Positions 32,862 through 42,400 are shown, counted from the stretch's first letter. The stretch: 64,000 nucleotides of DNA from Prochlorococcus sp. AG-402-M15 (GCA_003216615.1 QCIP01000002.1:124001-188000); one strand, 5' to 3'. The notes: generated by a model from the sequence alone, not told the origin. Numbers and translations: made by a program.

Positions 32862-34097
32862 TTGAGTAATTCCGGCACAGCTGAGGTTCTTATTCCCAGA
32901 AGCCTTTGTTTAATAGAAGATTTTGATAACCTCATTATTGATGTAGAGGATTTATGTTCAGTTTCCATAAGTTGGGAGAACGGATTCGTTTCTGAGTTAA
33001 AGCCTTTAAAAAATAAAGTTACAAAACCAAAAAATATTTTATTCCCAAGATTTGTTGAAACGCATTCGCATTTTGATAAATCATTTACATGGGCAGACTT
33101 TCCTAATCTGGAATCAAACTATGGAGGAGCATTATCAGTAAATCTTGAAGAACATAAAACTAGAACTACAGATAAGGTTCTTGAAAGAGTTGAGAAATCA
33201 TTAAAACTTGCTATTCAAAATGGATACCGAGCTATTAGAAGTCATATTGATACATACAAAAGTCAATCTATTGATATTTGGATTGAACTTTTTAAATTAC
33301 AAAAAAAATTTTCATCTGAGTTGACTTTACAATTTGTTGCTCTAGCTCCATTGGAATTCTGGGATACAGATAATGGAGAAGATTTGGCAAAAATATTTTC
33401 CTCTAATGGAGGCATTTTAGGAGGTGTTATTGTACCCCCTTTCAATAAAAAAAATACAATCAAATTTCTTGCAAAGATGCTTCTTCTTGCGAGTAAATAT
33501 AAATTAGAAATTGATTTGCATATAGATGAGTCAATTATTGAGCCTGGAGCGGGAATAAAAGTTTTATTAGAAACAATCGAAAATTTAAAAATTAATAGTA
33601 TTCCGATCACTTGTAGTCATTTGAGCAGTCTTATTTCTCTAAGTCATAGAGAAATTTTAAATTTAGGAGAAAAAATGGCTGAGAAAAATATTAAGGTTAT
33701 TGCTTTACCACTAACAAATTTTTGGCTGCTCAATCGAAGTAATAAAACTACATCATTTAAAAGACCAGTTGCGCCAATAAAGCAATTACAAAAATCACAT
33801 GTGGATGTATCTCTGGGTAGTGATAATGTTCAAGATCCTTGGTACCCATTTGGTAATTTTGACCCTTTTTATATGTTGTCTTGCTCGATACCTATGCTTC
33901 AACTAAATCCCTGGGAGAGAATGACTCTATCTTCTATTTTTTTAGCTCCAAGCAGATTATTAAATTTAAAATGGGATGGTTTAATTAAAGAGGGTTGCCC
34001 TGCTGACTTCGTTATTTTAGATGCACAAAGATGGGCAGATGTTTTTTCGAGCACTTTAAAGAGAAAAGTATATATAAAAGGCGATTTATATTGCTAA
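32862..34097 (+). CDS. Cytosine deaminase-like amidohydrolase
   Basis: TTG start; ETHSHFDKSFTW, SLGSDNVQDPWYPFG motifs. Confidence 0.8.
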   Translation: MSNSGTAEVLIPRSLCLIEDFDNLIIDVEDLCSVSISWENGFVSELKPLKNKVTKPKNILFPRFVETHSHFDKSFTWADFPNLESNYGGALSVNLEEHKTRTTDKVLERVEKSLKLAIQNGYRAIRSHIDTYKSQSIDIWIELFKLQKKFSSELTLQFVALAPLEFWDTDNGEDLAKIFSSNGGILGGVIVPPFNKKNTIKFLAKMLLLASKYKLEIDLHIDESIIEPGAGIKVLLETIENLKINSIPITCSHLSSLISLSHREILNLGEKMAEKNIKVIALPLTNFWLLNRSNKTTSFKRPVAPIKQLQKSHVDVSLGSDNVQDPWYPFGNFDPFYMLSCSIPMLQLNPWERMTLSSIFLAPSRLLNLKWDGLIKEGCPADFVILDAQRWADVFSSTLKRKVYIKGDLYC

Positions 34098-34135
34098 TCG
34101 ACTAATTTATATGTAAAACACAAGAAATTTTATTA

Positions 34136-34924
34136 ATGACATCAAATAGTCTTAAATTTTTAGAAAAATTTAGGGAAGTCAAAAACTTAGAGATTATTGA
34201 AAGCCAATCCGAAGTAAAAAGACTTTCAAAAGATTTTTATAACTACTCTCCAATCCTTACTGAAAGACTAGACACATGTATCGCTGATGTGGTGGTAAGA
34301 CCTAGTGATCATAACGCGGTTAAGAAAGTAGCAAAAATTTGTTGGGAATTTTCTATCCCTCTTACTTTACGGGGTTCAGGTACAGGAAATTATGGACAAG
34401 CTGTTCCATTGTTTAAAGGAGTTGTAATGCAGATGAGTTACTTAAATAAGTTAGAAGAATTTGATCCAGATACAGGTTTTGTGAAAGTACAGTCCGGATG
34501 TGTCATGGGAGATTTGAAAAAACAATTAGAAAAATATGGAAGGGAATTAAGGTTGCTTCCTAGTACTTGGAAAACCGCTACAATTGGAGGCTTTATTGCA
34601 GGTGGGTCAGGAGGTATTGGGTCTATTAGGTGGGGATTTTTAAGAGATCCAGGAAATCTTATTGGTTTAGAGGCAGTGACGATGAATGAAAAACCTGATT
34701 TATTAAAATTTGATGCTGAAGAATCCGAACCTCTTAATCATGCTTATGGGACTAATGGAATAATTACTTCTTTATTACTTGCTACTGATATCAAACGTAA
34801 GTGGTATTCAATAGTTATCGACTGTATTGAATTTGAAAAAACAATAGAAATATTAAAAACTCTTACAAGCGCCGCAATCGATCTGAAACTTGGAGCAATT
34901 CTTGAAGAAGAAATTGTAGATTAA
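34136..34924 (+). CDS. FAD-binding (GlcD-type) oxidase, N-terminal fragment of an interrupted gene
   Basis: PCMH-type FAD domain: VVVRPSDHNAVKKVAKICWEFSIPLTLRGSGTGNYGQAVP; ends at an in-frame TAA. Confidence 0.8.
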   Translation: MTSNSLKFLEKFREVKNLEIIESQSEVKRLSKDFYNYSPILTERLDTCIADVVVRPSDHNAVKKVAKICWEFSIPLTLRGSGTGNYGQAVPLFKGVVMQMSYLNKLEEFDPDTGFVKVQSGCVMGDLKKQLEKYGRELRLLPSTWKTATIGGFIAGGSGGIGSIRWGFLRDPGNLIGLEAVTMNEKPDLLKFDAEESEPLNHAYGTNGIITSLLLATDIKRKWYSIVIDCIEFEKTIEILKTLTSAAIDLKLGAILEEEIVD

Positions 34925-35491
34925 ATGCCAAAATGGTTTAAAAGTAATTCTAGAGGTCACAAGATATTAATTCAATCTACTCTTGGAGGAACAAAAACGA
35001 TTGAGTTGATTTGTAAAAAATTCAAAGTTGAATTTACTCTCCTTGGGGAAGAAGAAAAACTCGTTAATGGAATTTCTGAAGTCGTATGGAATCATACAAC
35101 TCTTCATATGAGGTCTAGGGATAAAAGTTGGACGTATTTACAGATGCTTTTGCCACTTAATAATGAACTAAATTTAATTAATTTTTTGAAAAAAAAATGG
35201 GGTAAAAAAGTTCTTTGGCATTTAGAGGCAGTTTCTCAACAAGGATCACCGAGATTAGCGGCTTTGCCTTTATTAAAGTGGAATGGGATAGAAGAATTAA
35301 ATGAAATAATGGAAGATTGTAAGAAACTTGGTGCGTTTATTTTTAATCCCCATGTTTTAACTGTTGAAGGCGGAGGTCTTGGAGTGGTGGACGCAGATCA
35401 AGTAAAAGCGAAATTAAAATTTGATCCAAAAGGGTTATTAAATCCTGGAAAATTGGAAGGTTGGGGAATAAAGGAACAATTTAATATTTAA
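34925..35491 (+). CDS. FAD-binding oxidase, C-terminal fragment (same frame, directly after the TAA)
   Basis: Continues the oxidase; ends FDPKGLLNPGKLEGW, a typical FAD-oxidase C-terminus. Confidence 0.75.
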   Translation: MPKWFKSNSRGHKILIQSTLGGTKTIELICKKFKVEFTLLGEEEKLVNGISEVVWNHTTLHMRSRDKSWTYLQMLLPLNNELNLINFLKKKWGKKVLWHLEAVSQQGSPRLAALPLLKWNGIEELNEIMEDCKKLGAFIFNPHVLTVEGGGLGVVDADQVKAKLKFDPKGLLNPGKLEGWGIKEQFNI

Positions 35492-36720
35492 TATTTCTGT
35501 TTTTTTGCAAATTTAATAAATTCACCAACTAAAAAAATGGAACCTGTTACAACAGGATGATTAGATGGCCATTTTTCTAGGGAAAATAAATACTTAATGG
35601 CAAGTTCAAATGTTTTAAATTCAATTGTTTTTTGAAAGTTAATTTCTTTAATCTGAGAGAGATCGTTTAATTGCCAACTAGGTTGGTTTGGAACTGGCAC
35701 AAGTAATAAGTGATCATTTTTCTTTAGAAGTGTTTTTAATATTGCGTAAATATCTTTTTGTCTTTGGACACCTAAAATCCAATAAATTCCTTCATCTTCA
35801 TTCTCCCAATTGCTTCGCTCATTAGAGAGTGCTTTTGCAGCAGGATAATTATGTGCACAATCTACAAGAATTTTTTTGTTGAAATAATTTATTATTTCTA
35901 GCCTTCCTTTCCAAGCCGTCTTTTTAAGACCTTCAGATATGTGTTTTTCTTTAATATTAAATCCTAAATTATTCAGCGCTTCAATTGCTCCAACGGCTAC
36001 TGAAGCATTTTGCTTTTGGAAAATTCCTTTTAATCCTAGCTTATAGTTGTTTGAAATTGAATCTTTCCAGATAATTTCTGCTCCAACCTCTTCAACTTTT
36101 TTGTTTATTAAATTTTCAACTTGACTATTTTGAATGAATGAGATGACAATTGAGTTTTTTTCAATAACTGCTAATTTTTCTTTGGCAATTTTTTCAATCG
36201 TATCTCCAAGAAATTCTTTATGGTCTAAGCCAATATTCCCAATGGCAATTATTGGTCTGGATTTATGGGCTGTTGTAGCGTCTAATCGTCCCCCTAAGCC
36301 AGCTTCAAGAATGAGCAATTCAACTTTTTCATTTTCAAAAAAATTTAGTGCGCAGCAAATGATTTTTTCAAAAGGAGTTAACTCAAATGTTGAAAATTTT
36401 CTTTCTATTAATCTATAGATTTTTTCAAAATCAGTTTTATTAATATTTTTTTTATTAACTCTAATCCTCTCGCATATGTCAAAAAGATGAGGAGATGTTG
36501 TTACACCAAAATTTTTTTTAGCTTCAAAAAGTATACTTTCTAAATATGCCGCGATTGATCCTTTTCCATTGGTTCCAATAATTTGTATTGCAGGGGTATT
36601 CTCGCAAGGATTACCAAGTCCTTGAAGTGCTTTTTTAATTCTTGATAAACCTAACTTGATATTATCCCTTTCATATTTGGGTGACGATAATTCAAAAATT
36701 TTTAAATTTGCGTTCTTCAA
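35488..36720 (-). CDS. folC: Bifunctional folylpolyglutamate/dihydrofolate synthase
   Basis: IQIIGTNGKGSIAAYLESIL; GLGGRLDATTA. Confidence 0.93.
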   Translation of the reverse strand: MKNANLKIFELSSPKYERDNIKLGLSRIKKALQGLGNPCENTPAIQIIGTNGKGSIAAYLESILFEAKKNFGVTTSPHLFDICERIRVNKKNINKTDFEKIYRLIERKFSTFELTPFEKIICCALNFFENEKVELLILEAGLGGRLDATTAHKSRPIIAIGNIGLDHKEFLGDTIEKIAKEKLAVIEKNSIVISFIQNSQVENLINKKVEEVGAEIIWKDSISNNYKLGLKGIFQKQNASVAVGAIEALNNLGFNIKEKHISEGLKKTAWKGRLEIINYFNKKILVDCAHNYPAAKALSNERSNWENEDEGIYWILGVQRQKDIYAILKTLLKKNDHLLLVPVPNQPSWQLNDLSQIKEINFQKTIEFKTFELAIKYLFSLEKWPSNHPVVTGSIFLVGEFIKFAKKQKY

Positions 36721-36731
36721 AATTTAAATTG

Positions 36732-37907
36732 CTATAACTCTTTAAAAATTGAATTTAGCTTATCCAAAAGAATATTAATTTCTCTTCGAGATATAACTAA
36801 TGGTGGGACAATCCTTACAACATTCCCTCCTGCAGGAACTACCAGTAATCCTTTATCAAAAGCTTTTAATGTAATTTTTTTTGCATCAGCATAATTATCA
36901 TTTATCACAAGACCTTGTATTAAACCTAAACCTCTTTTCCCGCTAATAATATTTGGAAATTTTTTTGACAATTCTTCAAAACCAGCACTTAATTGTTCCC
37001 CTCTTAGATAAACATTATTGATAAGATTTCTTCTATTTATTTCTTCTAATACGGTTAGGGCAGCTTTACAGGCGAAAGGGTTCCCCCCAAAAGTGCTTGC
37101 ATGATCTCCTGGAGAAAAAATGTTGGCTTTTTCTTGTACCAATAATGCTCCAATTGCATGACCTCCTCCTAATCCTTTAGCAAGGGTGAATCCATCAGGT
37201 TCAATACCTAAATTCTCATAACCCCACATTTTCCCAGTTCGACCTACTCCACTTTGAACCTCATCTAAAATGAGAAGAGAATTATATTTATCACATATAT
37301 CTCTCAGGCTTTTAAAAAATATTTTAGTTCCAGGAATTACACCACCTTCTCCTTGTATAGGTTCAACTAAAACGCCGGAAATTTTTTGATCATTATTTTC
37401 ACACTCTTCAAATAATTTTTTTACCGAATCAAAATTGTTAAATTTAAAAAATTTGAACCCTTGAATCATTGGTTCGAAACCTTCTTGATATTTGGGCTGT
37501 CCAGTAGCACTCAAGGCTGCCAGCGTCCTTCCATGAAAGCTGGATTCTGCTGCGAGAATAATTGATTCTTTACCTTTATTTGTTCTATTACCATATTTTT
37601 TAATTAATTTAATTGCTGATTCATTTGCTTCCGCACCACTGTTGCAGAAGAAGACGCTTTTAGCACAACTCATATTCGTTAAAGTTCTGCTTAATTGTTC
37701 TTGTTCTTCAATATTGTAGAGATTGGAAATATGCTGAATCTTTTTTAGTTGAGTTGATAGCCTTCTTCTTAAAACTCTATCGCTATGTCCAAGACTACAA
37801 GTTGCTATACCAGCGACTGCATCAAGATACTTTTTACCTGTTTTGTCCCAGAGCCAACAACCTTTTCCTTTTTTGAAAGATATATCGAAACGACTATAGG
37901 TATTCAT
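36732..37907 (-). CDS. argD: Acetylornithine aminotransferase (start corrected to MNTYSRFDISF)
   Basis: PLP motif LILDEVQSGVGRTG; the 27-aa N-terminal extension in the ORF track is translated tRNA-Leu. Confidence 0.93.
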   Translation of the reverse strand: MNTYSRFDISFKKGKGCWLWDKTGKKYLDAVAGIATCSLGHSDRVLRRRLSTQLKKIQHISNLYNIEEQEQLSRTLTNMSCAKSVFFCNSGAEANESAIKLIKKYGNRTNKGKESIILAAESSFHGRTLAALSATGQPKYQEGFEPMIQGFKFFKFNNFDSVKKLFEECENNDQKISGVLVEPIQGEGGVIPGTKIFFKSLRDICDKYNSLLILDEVQSGVGRTGKMWGYENLGIEPDGFTLAKGLGGGHAIGALLVQEKANIFSPGDHASTFGGNPFACKAALTVLEEINRRNLINNVYLRGEQLSAGFEELSKKFPNIISGKRGLGLIQGLVINDNYADAKKITLKAFDKGLLVVPAGGNVVRIVPPLVISRREINILLDKLNSIFKEL

Positions 37908-37912
37908 CAAAG

Positions 37913-37994
37913 TGGGAGCGGTCGGACTTGAACCGACATACCCGAAGGTGCCGCATTTTGAGTGCGGTGCGTCTACCAATTCCACCACGCTCCC
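37913..37994 (-). tRNA. tRNA-Leu(CAA)
   Basis: Reverse strand gggagcgtggtggaattggtagacgcaccgcactcaaaatgcggc...ggttcaagtccgaccgctccca; long variable arm. Confidence 0.95.
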
Positions 37995-38254
37995 AAGGCT
38001 TTTGAAAAAATTAACTTTTTTATTATAACAAAAATCACCTTATTGACTATTGTTTTGGTCAAGGAACATTGATCAAGATAACGTTTTTAATAGTTAATCT
38101 TTTCGATAAAAACATATAATTATATTTATTGAATTGGCTGAAAAGAAATAAGGAAAAAAATGAGTATTTACACAGTTATGATACATTTTTGTGATTAAAT
38201 GGGAGTAAAAGTCTTGTTTTAAAGGAAATAGCTTCATAATTAGTAATATTGTGT

Positions 38255-38260
38255 TATAAT
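38255..38260 (+). promoter_or_regulatory. Candidate -10 box (TATAAT) close to the start of the small-peptide pair
   Basis: gtgtTATAATaaattaaaaaacaaATG; no convincing -35. Confidence 0.4.
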
Positions 38261-38274
38261 AAATTAAAAAACAA

Positions 38275-38382
38275 ATGTCCAAAACTCAAGCTAAAAAATT
38301 ATCTTTTAAATTCGTTCCTTATCTTTTTGTTGCAGTGACTATATTGACAGCATTCGGATCTAATAGTGGAACCTGGGCATGA
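38275..38382 (+). CDS. Small (35 aa) putative single-TM protein MSKTQAKKLSFKFVPYLFVAVTILTAFGSNSGTWA, not in ORF track
   Basis: ATG-TGA read manually; hydrophobic core, basic N-terminus, 4-nt overlap with the next small ORF. Confidence 0.55.
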   Translation: MSKTQAKKLSFKFVPYLFVAVTILTAFGSNSGTWA

Positions 38383-38489
38383 ATGAATTTAAGTTTAATG
38401 GTTTGAATAAAATTTGGTCTAATCGCTTTTTAGTATTGTTGTTATTATTTTTGGGTTGTATTTCACTAATCAATATTGCTTACGTTTGA
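38379..38489 (+). CDS. Small (36 aa) putative single-TM protein MNEFKFNGLNKIWSNRFLVLLLLFLGCISLINIAYV, not in ORF track
   Basis: ATGA overlap with the preceding ORF; strong hydrophobic segment. Confidence 0.55.
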   Translation: MNEFKFNGLNKIWSNRFLVLLLLFLGCISLINIAYV

Positions 38490-38534
38490 ATTGACTAAAT
38501 AATTTACTTAGTTTTAAGAACTTTATAGTAAAAA

Positions 38535-39905
38535 CTAAGCTACTTTGAGTTTTGAAAGGTTATCAGATTTAGATTTAATTTTATATCCATTCTCCTCAAA
38601 AGTACTTTTACTAATCTCTCTAATTATTTTAATACCTAAATTTCTTAGTTTTAATTCAAAATTTTCATAACCTCTATCTAAATGTTCTAGTCCATAGATC
38701 TTACTACTACCTTTTGCGATGATTCCTGCAATTATTAATGCAGCTGATGACCTTAAATCTGAGCCAACTAGATTCATCCCATTAATTGTTTTAACACCTT
38801 TGATGTGAGCTACGTTTTTGTTTAGTTTTATACGGGCACCCATTTTATTAAGTAAATAAATATGATTCATTCTGTTTTCAAAAATAGTTTCGGTAATCTT
38901 TGATTCACCATTTGCAATTGTCATTAGAGCTGTAAATGGTGCCTGCAAATCAGTAGGAAAGCCTGGGAAAGGAGCTGTCTCAATATCTACTCCTTTAATC
39001 TCTTTACTCTTGATTGAAATCGAATTACCTTTAATCGTAATTTTACTCCCACTCTCTTGAAGCTTATTAGTAACAGCTTCAAGATGATGAGGGATTACTG
39101 GAGAAATTGTTATTGAAGAGGAAGTTGCAGCGGCAGCTATTAGAAAAGTTCCAGCTTCTATTCGGTCTGGAATTACTTTATGGGTACAACCGCCCAGCTT
39201 ATTAACACCATCAATAATTATTGTTTCTTTACCAGAATCATAAATTTTTGCCCCCATTTTATTAAGCATTTGGCATAAATCTTGAACTTCAGGCTCTCTA
39301 GCAGCGTTTTCAATAGTAGTTCTTCCTTTAGCTAAAGATGCTGCCATTATTAAAGTTTCAGTTGCACCTACACTTGGACACTTTAATTTAATATGAGTGC
39401 CATGAAGTCTATTTTTGTTACCCCTTATTTTTGCCTTGACAATTCCATCTTCAATAATAATGTTTGCTCCTAATGCGATTAGTCCATTAATGTGCTCATC
39501 TATTGGCCTTGAGCCAATATTGCATCCACCTGGTAAGGGTACTTGAGCTTCTCCAAATTTAGTTAATAGTGCACCTATGCAAAAGAAACTAGCTCTTAAT
39601 CCGTTAACAAGTTCATATGGAAGTTCTTTAATGGAAATAGTTGTTGGATCTATTTCTAGTTGATTGTTTTTATGAACTAAATTCACTCCTAAATTTTTTA
39701 GGATATTCCCCATTTTTTCAATATCAGTGAGAAAAGGTACATTTTCAAGAATTATTTTTTCATTAGTTAGCAATGATGAAGCTAATAAAACTAAGGCCGA
39801 ATTCTTCGCACCACTTATCTCAACTATTCCATTTAACTTCCCTTGGCCAAGAATCTTTAAATTTTGCGATTTAAGATATGACTTATTTTTGCTTCCGCAA
39901 ATCAT
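38535..39905 (-). CDS. murA: UDP-N-acetylglucosamine 1-carboxyvinyltransferase
   Basis: LNGIVEISGAKNSALVLLASSLLT; PDRIEAGTFLIAAA. Confidence 0.93.
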   Translation of the reverse strand: MICGSKNKSYLKSQNLKILGQGKLNGIVEISGAKNSALVLLASSLLTNEKIILENVPFLTDIEKMGNILKNLGVNLVHKNNQLEIDPTTISIKELPYELVNGLRASFFCIGALLTKFGEAQVPLPGGCNIGSRPIDEHINGLIALGANIIIEDGIVKAKIRGNKNRLHGTHIKLKCPSVGATETLIMAASLAKGRTTIENAAREPEVQDLCQMLNKMGAKIYDSGKETIIIDGVNKLGGCTHKVIPDRIEAGTFLIAAAATSSSITISPVIPHHLEAVTNKLQESGSKITIKGNSISIKSKEIKGVDIETAPFPGFPTDLQAPFTALMTIANGESKITETIFENRMNHIYLLNKMGARIKLNKNVAHIKGVKTINGMNLVGSDLRSSAALIIAGIIAKGSSKIYGLEHLDRGYENFELKLRNLGIKIIREISKSTFEENGYKIKSKSDNLSKLKVA

Positions 39906-40095
39906 TAAGACTTAATTTATTAGATTCATCATGACAAACTAATAATATTAAGTCCACCCTATGTAACGTCATGAATATTAAGTAAAAGTGAAAATGTATT
40001 TTTTTGATTTCTTGGGAAATAAAAATTTAATAAATAATTGATCAAAATATTTATGTAATTAAAATATAGTTGATAACAAATTTTTTAAATTACTC

Positions 40096-40941
40096 ATAGA
40101 AAATACTTTTTTAAAAATAACTAGTAAAAACAATAATCTAGTTAAAAGATTTAGATCATTTAAAAGAAGATCATCTCCAAAAGATCAAGACTTTTTTTGC
40201 ATAGAGGGTACACATCTTATTGAAGAATTGCTGAAGTCTGGAAAAAATCCCTTTAAGATTTTAGTTACCGAAAAATGGCTAGGAAAGAATCAAAATCTAA
40301 GCAAAAAATTTCATCAGTCATTAATAAATATTGTCTCAGAGGAAGTCTTGGCATCTGCGATTTCAACAATTAATCCAGATGGGATAGCAGCTTTAGTAGA
40401 GATTTCAGCAATACCTAATTATCAATTTAATAAAAAAGATGATTTTGTTCTTGTTCTCGACAGAATTCAAGATCCTGGGAATATGGGTAATCTTTTTAGA
40501 ACTGCTTTAGCTGCTGGTGTTGATGCAATTTTTTTAGCTGGAGGTGCACACCCATTAGGCCAAAAGGTATTAAGGGCATCCTCTGGTGCAGTTTTTCATC
40601 TGCCATTTTTAAGATTTGATGGAACTGAAGAAGAAATATTAAATTCTTTACTTAAGTCTTTGTCTGAATTATCAAATGTAGGATTTAATATTCTCTCTAC
40701 TAGTAGCCATAATAAAAGTTCACAAAAACCTTCAAAACCTTACTGGGAAGTTGATTGGTCTAGACGTACCGCATTAATCTTGGGTAATGAAGGTCAAGGT
40801 ATTCATAAAAAAATTCAAGAAGCTTTTAATGAAACAATTACAATTCCGCATAGTGAGCTTGTAGAATCATTGAATGTGGCTTGTGTTGCAGTTCCGTTAT
40901 TACTAGAACGAAAAAGAGTCGCATACACCTCTAATAAATAA
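40096..40941 (+). CDS. TrmH/SpoU-family RNA methyltransferase; N-terminus probably extends upstream of the annotated TTG (40228)
   Basis: DRIQDPGNMGNLFRTALAAG, LGNEGQG, IPHSELVESLNVACVA; in-frame upstream coding ...VKRFRSFKRRSSPKDQDFFCIEGTHLIEEL. Confidence 0.8.
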   Translation: MENTFLKITSKNNNLVKRFRSFKRRSSPKDQDFFCIEGTHLIEELLKSGKNPFKILVTEKWLGKNQNLSKKFHQSLINIVSEEVLASAISTINPDGIAALVEISAIPNYQFNKKDDFVLVLDRIQDPGNMGNLFRTALAAGVDAIFLAGGAHPLGQKVLRASSGAVFHLPFLRFDGTEEEILNSLLKSLSELSNVGFNILSTSSHNKSSQKPSKPYWEVDWSRRTALILGNEGQGIHKKIQEAFNETITIPHSELVESLNVACVAVPLLLERKRVAYTSNK

Positions 40942-40948
40942 ATAAAAA

Positions 40949-42388
40949 GTGACTGATTCAAGTTTTGATTTTGATTTAATCGTAATAGGAGCAGGATATG
41001 GAGGTTTTGATGCCGCTAAACATGCTGCTGGGAAGGGAATGAAAGTCGCAATAGTAGAATCTTCTGATATGGGAGGCACTTGTGTTAACAAGGGTTGTGT
41101 TCCATCTAAAGCTCTTTTGGCTGCAAGTGGAAAAGTTAGAGAAATAGCTGATTATGAACATTTAGCTAAATTTGGTATTCATGCTTCCCCAGTAAGGTTC
41201 GAGAGATCAAAAATTGCAGATCATGCAAATAATTTAGTTTCAAATGTTAGGGAAAATTTAACAAAAACTCTCAAAAGGAGTGGAGTTGAAATTATTTTGG
41301 GCACTGGCAGAATTGAAGGGAATCAAAAAGTAGGTGTAAGAGATAAAAACGGAATTGATAAAAATTTCACATGTAAGAATATTGTTATAGCAACTGGTTC
41401 TTCTCCTTTTGTGCCCCGTGGAATAACTTTGGATAATAGGACTGTATTTACTAGTGATGATGCTGTTAAACTTGAGTGGCTTCCAAGATGGATAGCAATT
41501 ATTGGAAGCGGATATATAGGATTAGAATTTGCTGATGTTTATACCGCGCTTGGTTGTGAAGTTACCATGATCGAGGCTTTGGAAAATATTATGCCAACAT
41601 TTGATCCAGACATCACTAAAATTGCTAAGAAGAACCTTATTCAAGCAAGAGATATAGACACAAAATCAAATGTCTTTGCTACAAAAATAACACCTGGATG
41701 CCCTGTAAAAATAGAACTGACAGATGCAAAATCTAAGGAAGTTGTAGAAACTTTAGAAGTTGACGCTGTACTAGTTGCAACTGGCAGAAGTCCTAATAGT
41801 AATAACTTAAATCTTGAGTCGGTTGGTATCGAAACAGTAAAAGGTTTCATTCCTATAGATGATCAAATGAGAGTTAAGAATGGTGATGAAATAATACCTA
41901 ATATTTGGGCTGTTGGAGATGTAACAGGCAAACTAATGCTTGCCCATACAGCTGCAGCCCAGGGTACTATTGCTGTTGATAATATTTGCGGTGGTAATGT
42001 CGAAATTAACTATAAAAGTATTCCTGCAGCAACCTTTACTCACCCTGAGATAAGTTCAGTTGGTCTCTCTGAAGCTGAAGCTAAAGAGATATCTGCAAAA
42101 GAAAATTTTACTTTGGGAGTTGTCAAAAGCTTCTTTAAGGCTAATTCAAAAGCATTGGCTGAATTGGAGAGTGATGGATTGCTAAAGTTGATTTTCAATA
42201 AAGATAATGGGGAAGTATTAGGTGCTCATATTTTTGGGTTACATGCAGCTGACTTAATTCAAGAAATTTCGAACGCTATTTCAAGGAACCAAGATGTAAT
42301 TGAATTATCAAAAGAAGTTCATACTCATCCCACTCTTAGTGAAGTAGTTGAGGTCGCATATAAACAAGCGGCTTCTCAAATAAAATAA
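40949..42388 (+). CDS. lpd: Dihydrolipoamide dehydrogenase
   Basis: GTG start; GGTCVNKGCVPSKALL; GHIFG-type C-terminus. Confidence 0.95.
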   Translation: MTDSSFDFDLIVIGAGYGGFDAAKHAAGKGMKVAIVESSDMGGTCVNKGCVPSKALLAASGKVREIADYEHLAKFGIHASPVRFERSKIADHANNLVSNVRENLTKTLKRSGVEIILGTGRIEGNQKVGVRDKNGIDKNFTCKNIVIATGSSPFVPRGITLDNRTVFTSDDAVKLEWLPRWIAIIGSGYIGLEFADVYTALGCEVTMIEALENIMPTFDPDITKIAKKNLIQARDIDTKSNVFATKITPGCPVKIELTDAKSKEVVETLEVDAVLVATGRSPNSNNLNLESVGIETVKGFIPIDDQMRVKNGDEIIPNIWAVGDVTGKLMLAHTAAAQGTIAVDNICGGNVEINYKSIPAATFTHPEISSVGLSEAEAKEISAKENFTLGVVKSFFKANSKALAELESDGLLKLIFNKDNGEVLGAHIFGLHAADLIQEISNAISRNQDVIELSKEVHTHPTLSEVVEVAYKQAASQIK

Positions 42389-42400
42389 TATCTAAAATTA

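Noticed and set aside
37908-37988. N-terminal extension MVELVDAPHSKCGTFGYVGSSPTAPTL on the argD ORF
   Set aside because: It is conceptual translation of tRNA-Leu(CAA); argD starts at MNTYSRF (37907).
38094-38282. 62-aa minus-strand ORF
   Set aside because: Antisense to the promoter region of the small-peptide pair, composition typical of random AT-rich sequence.
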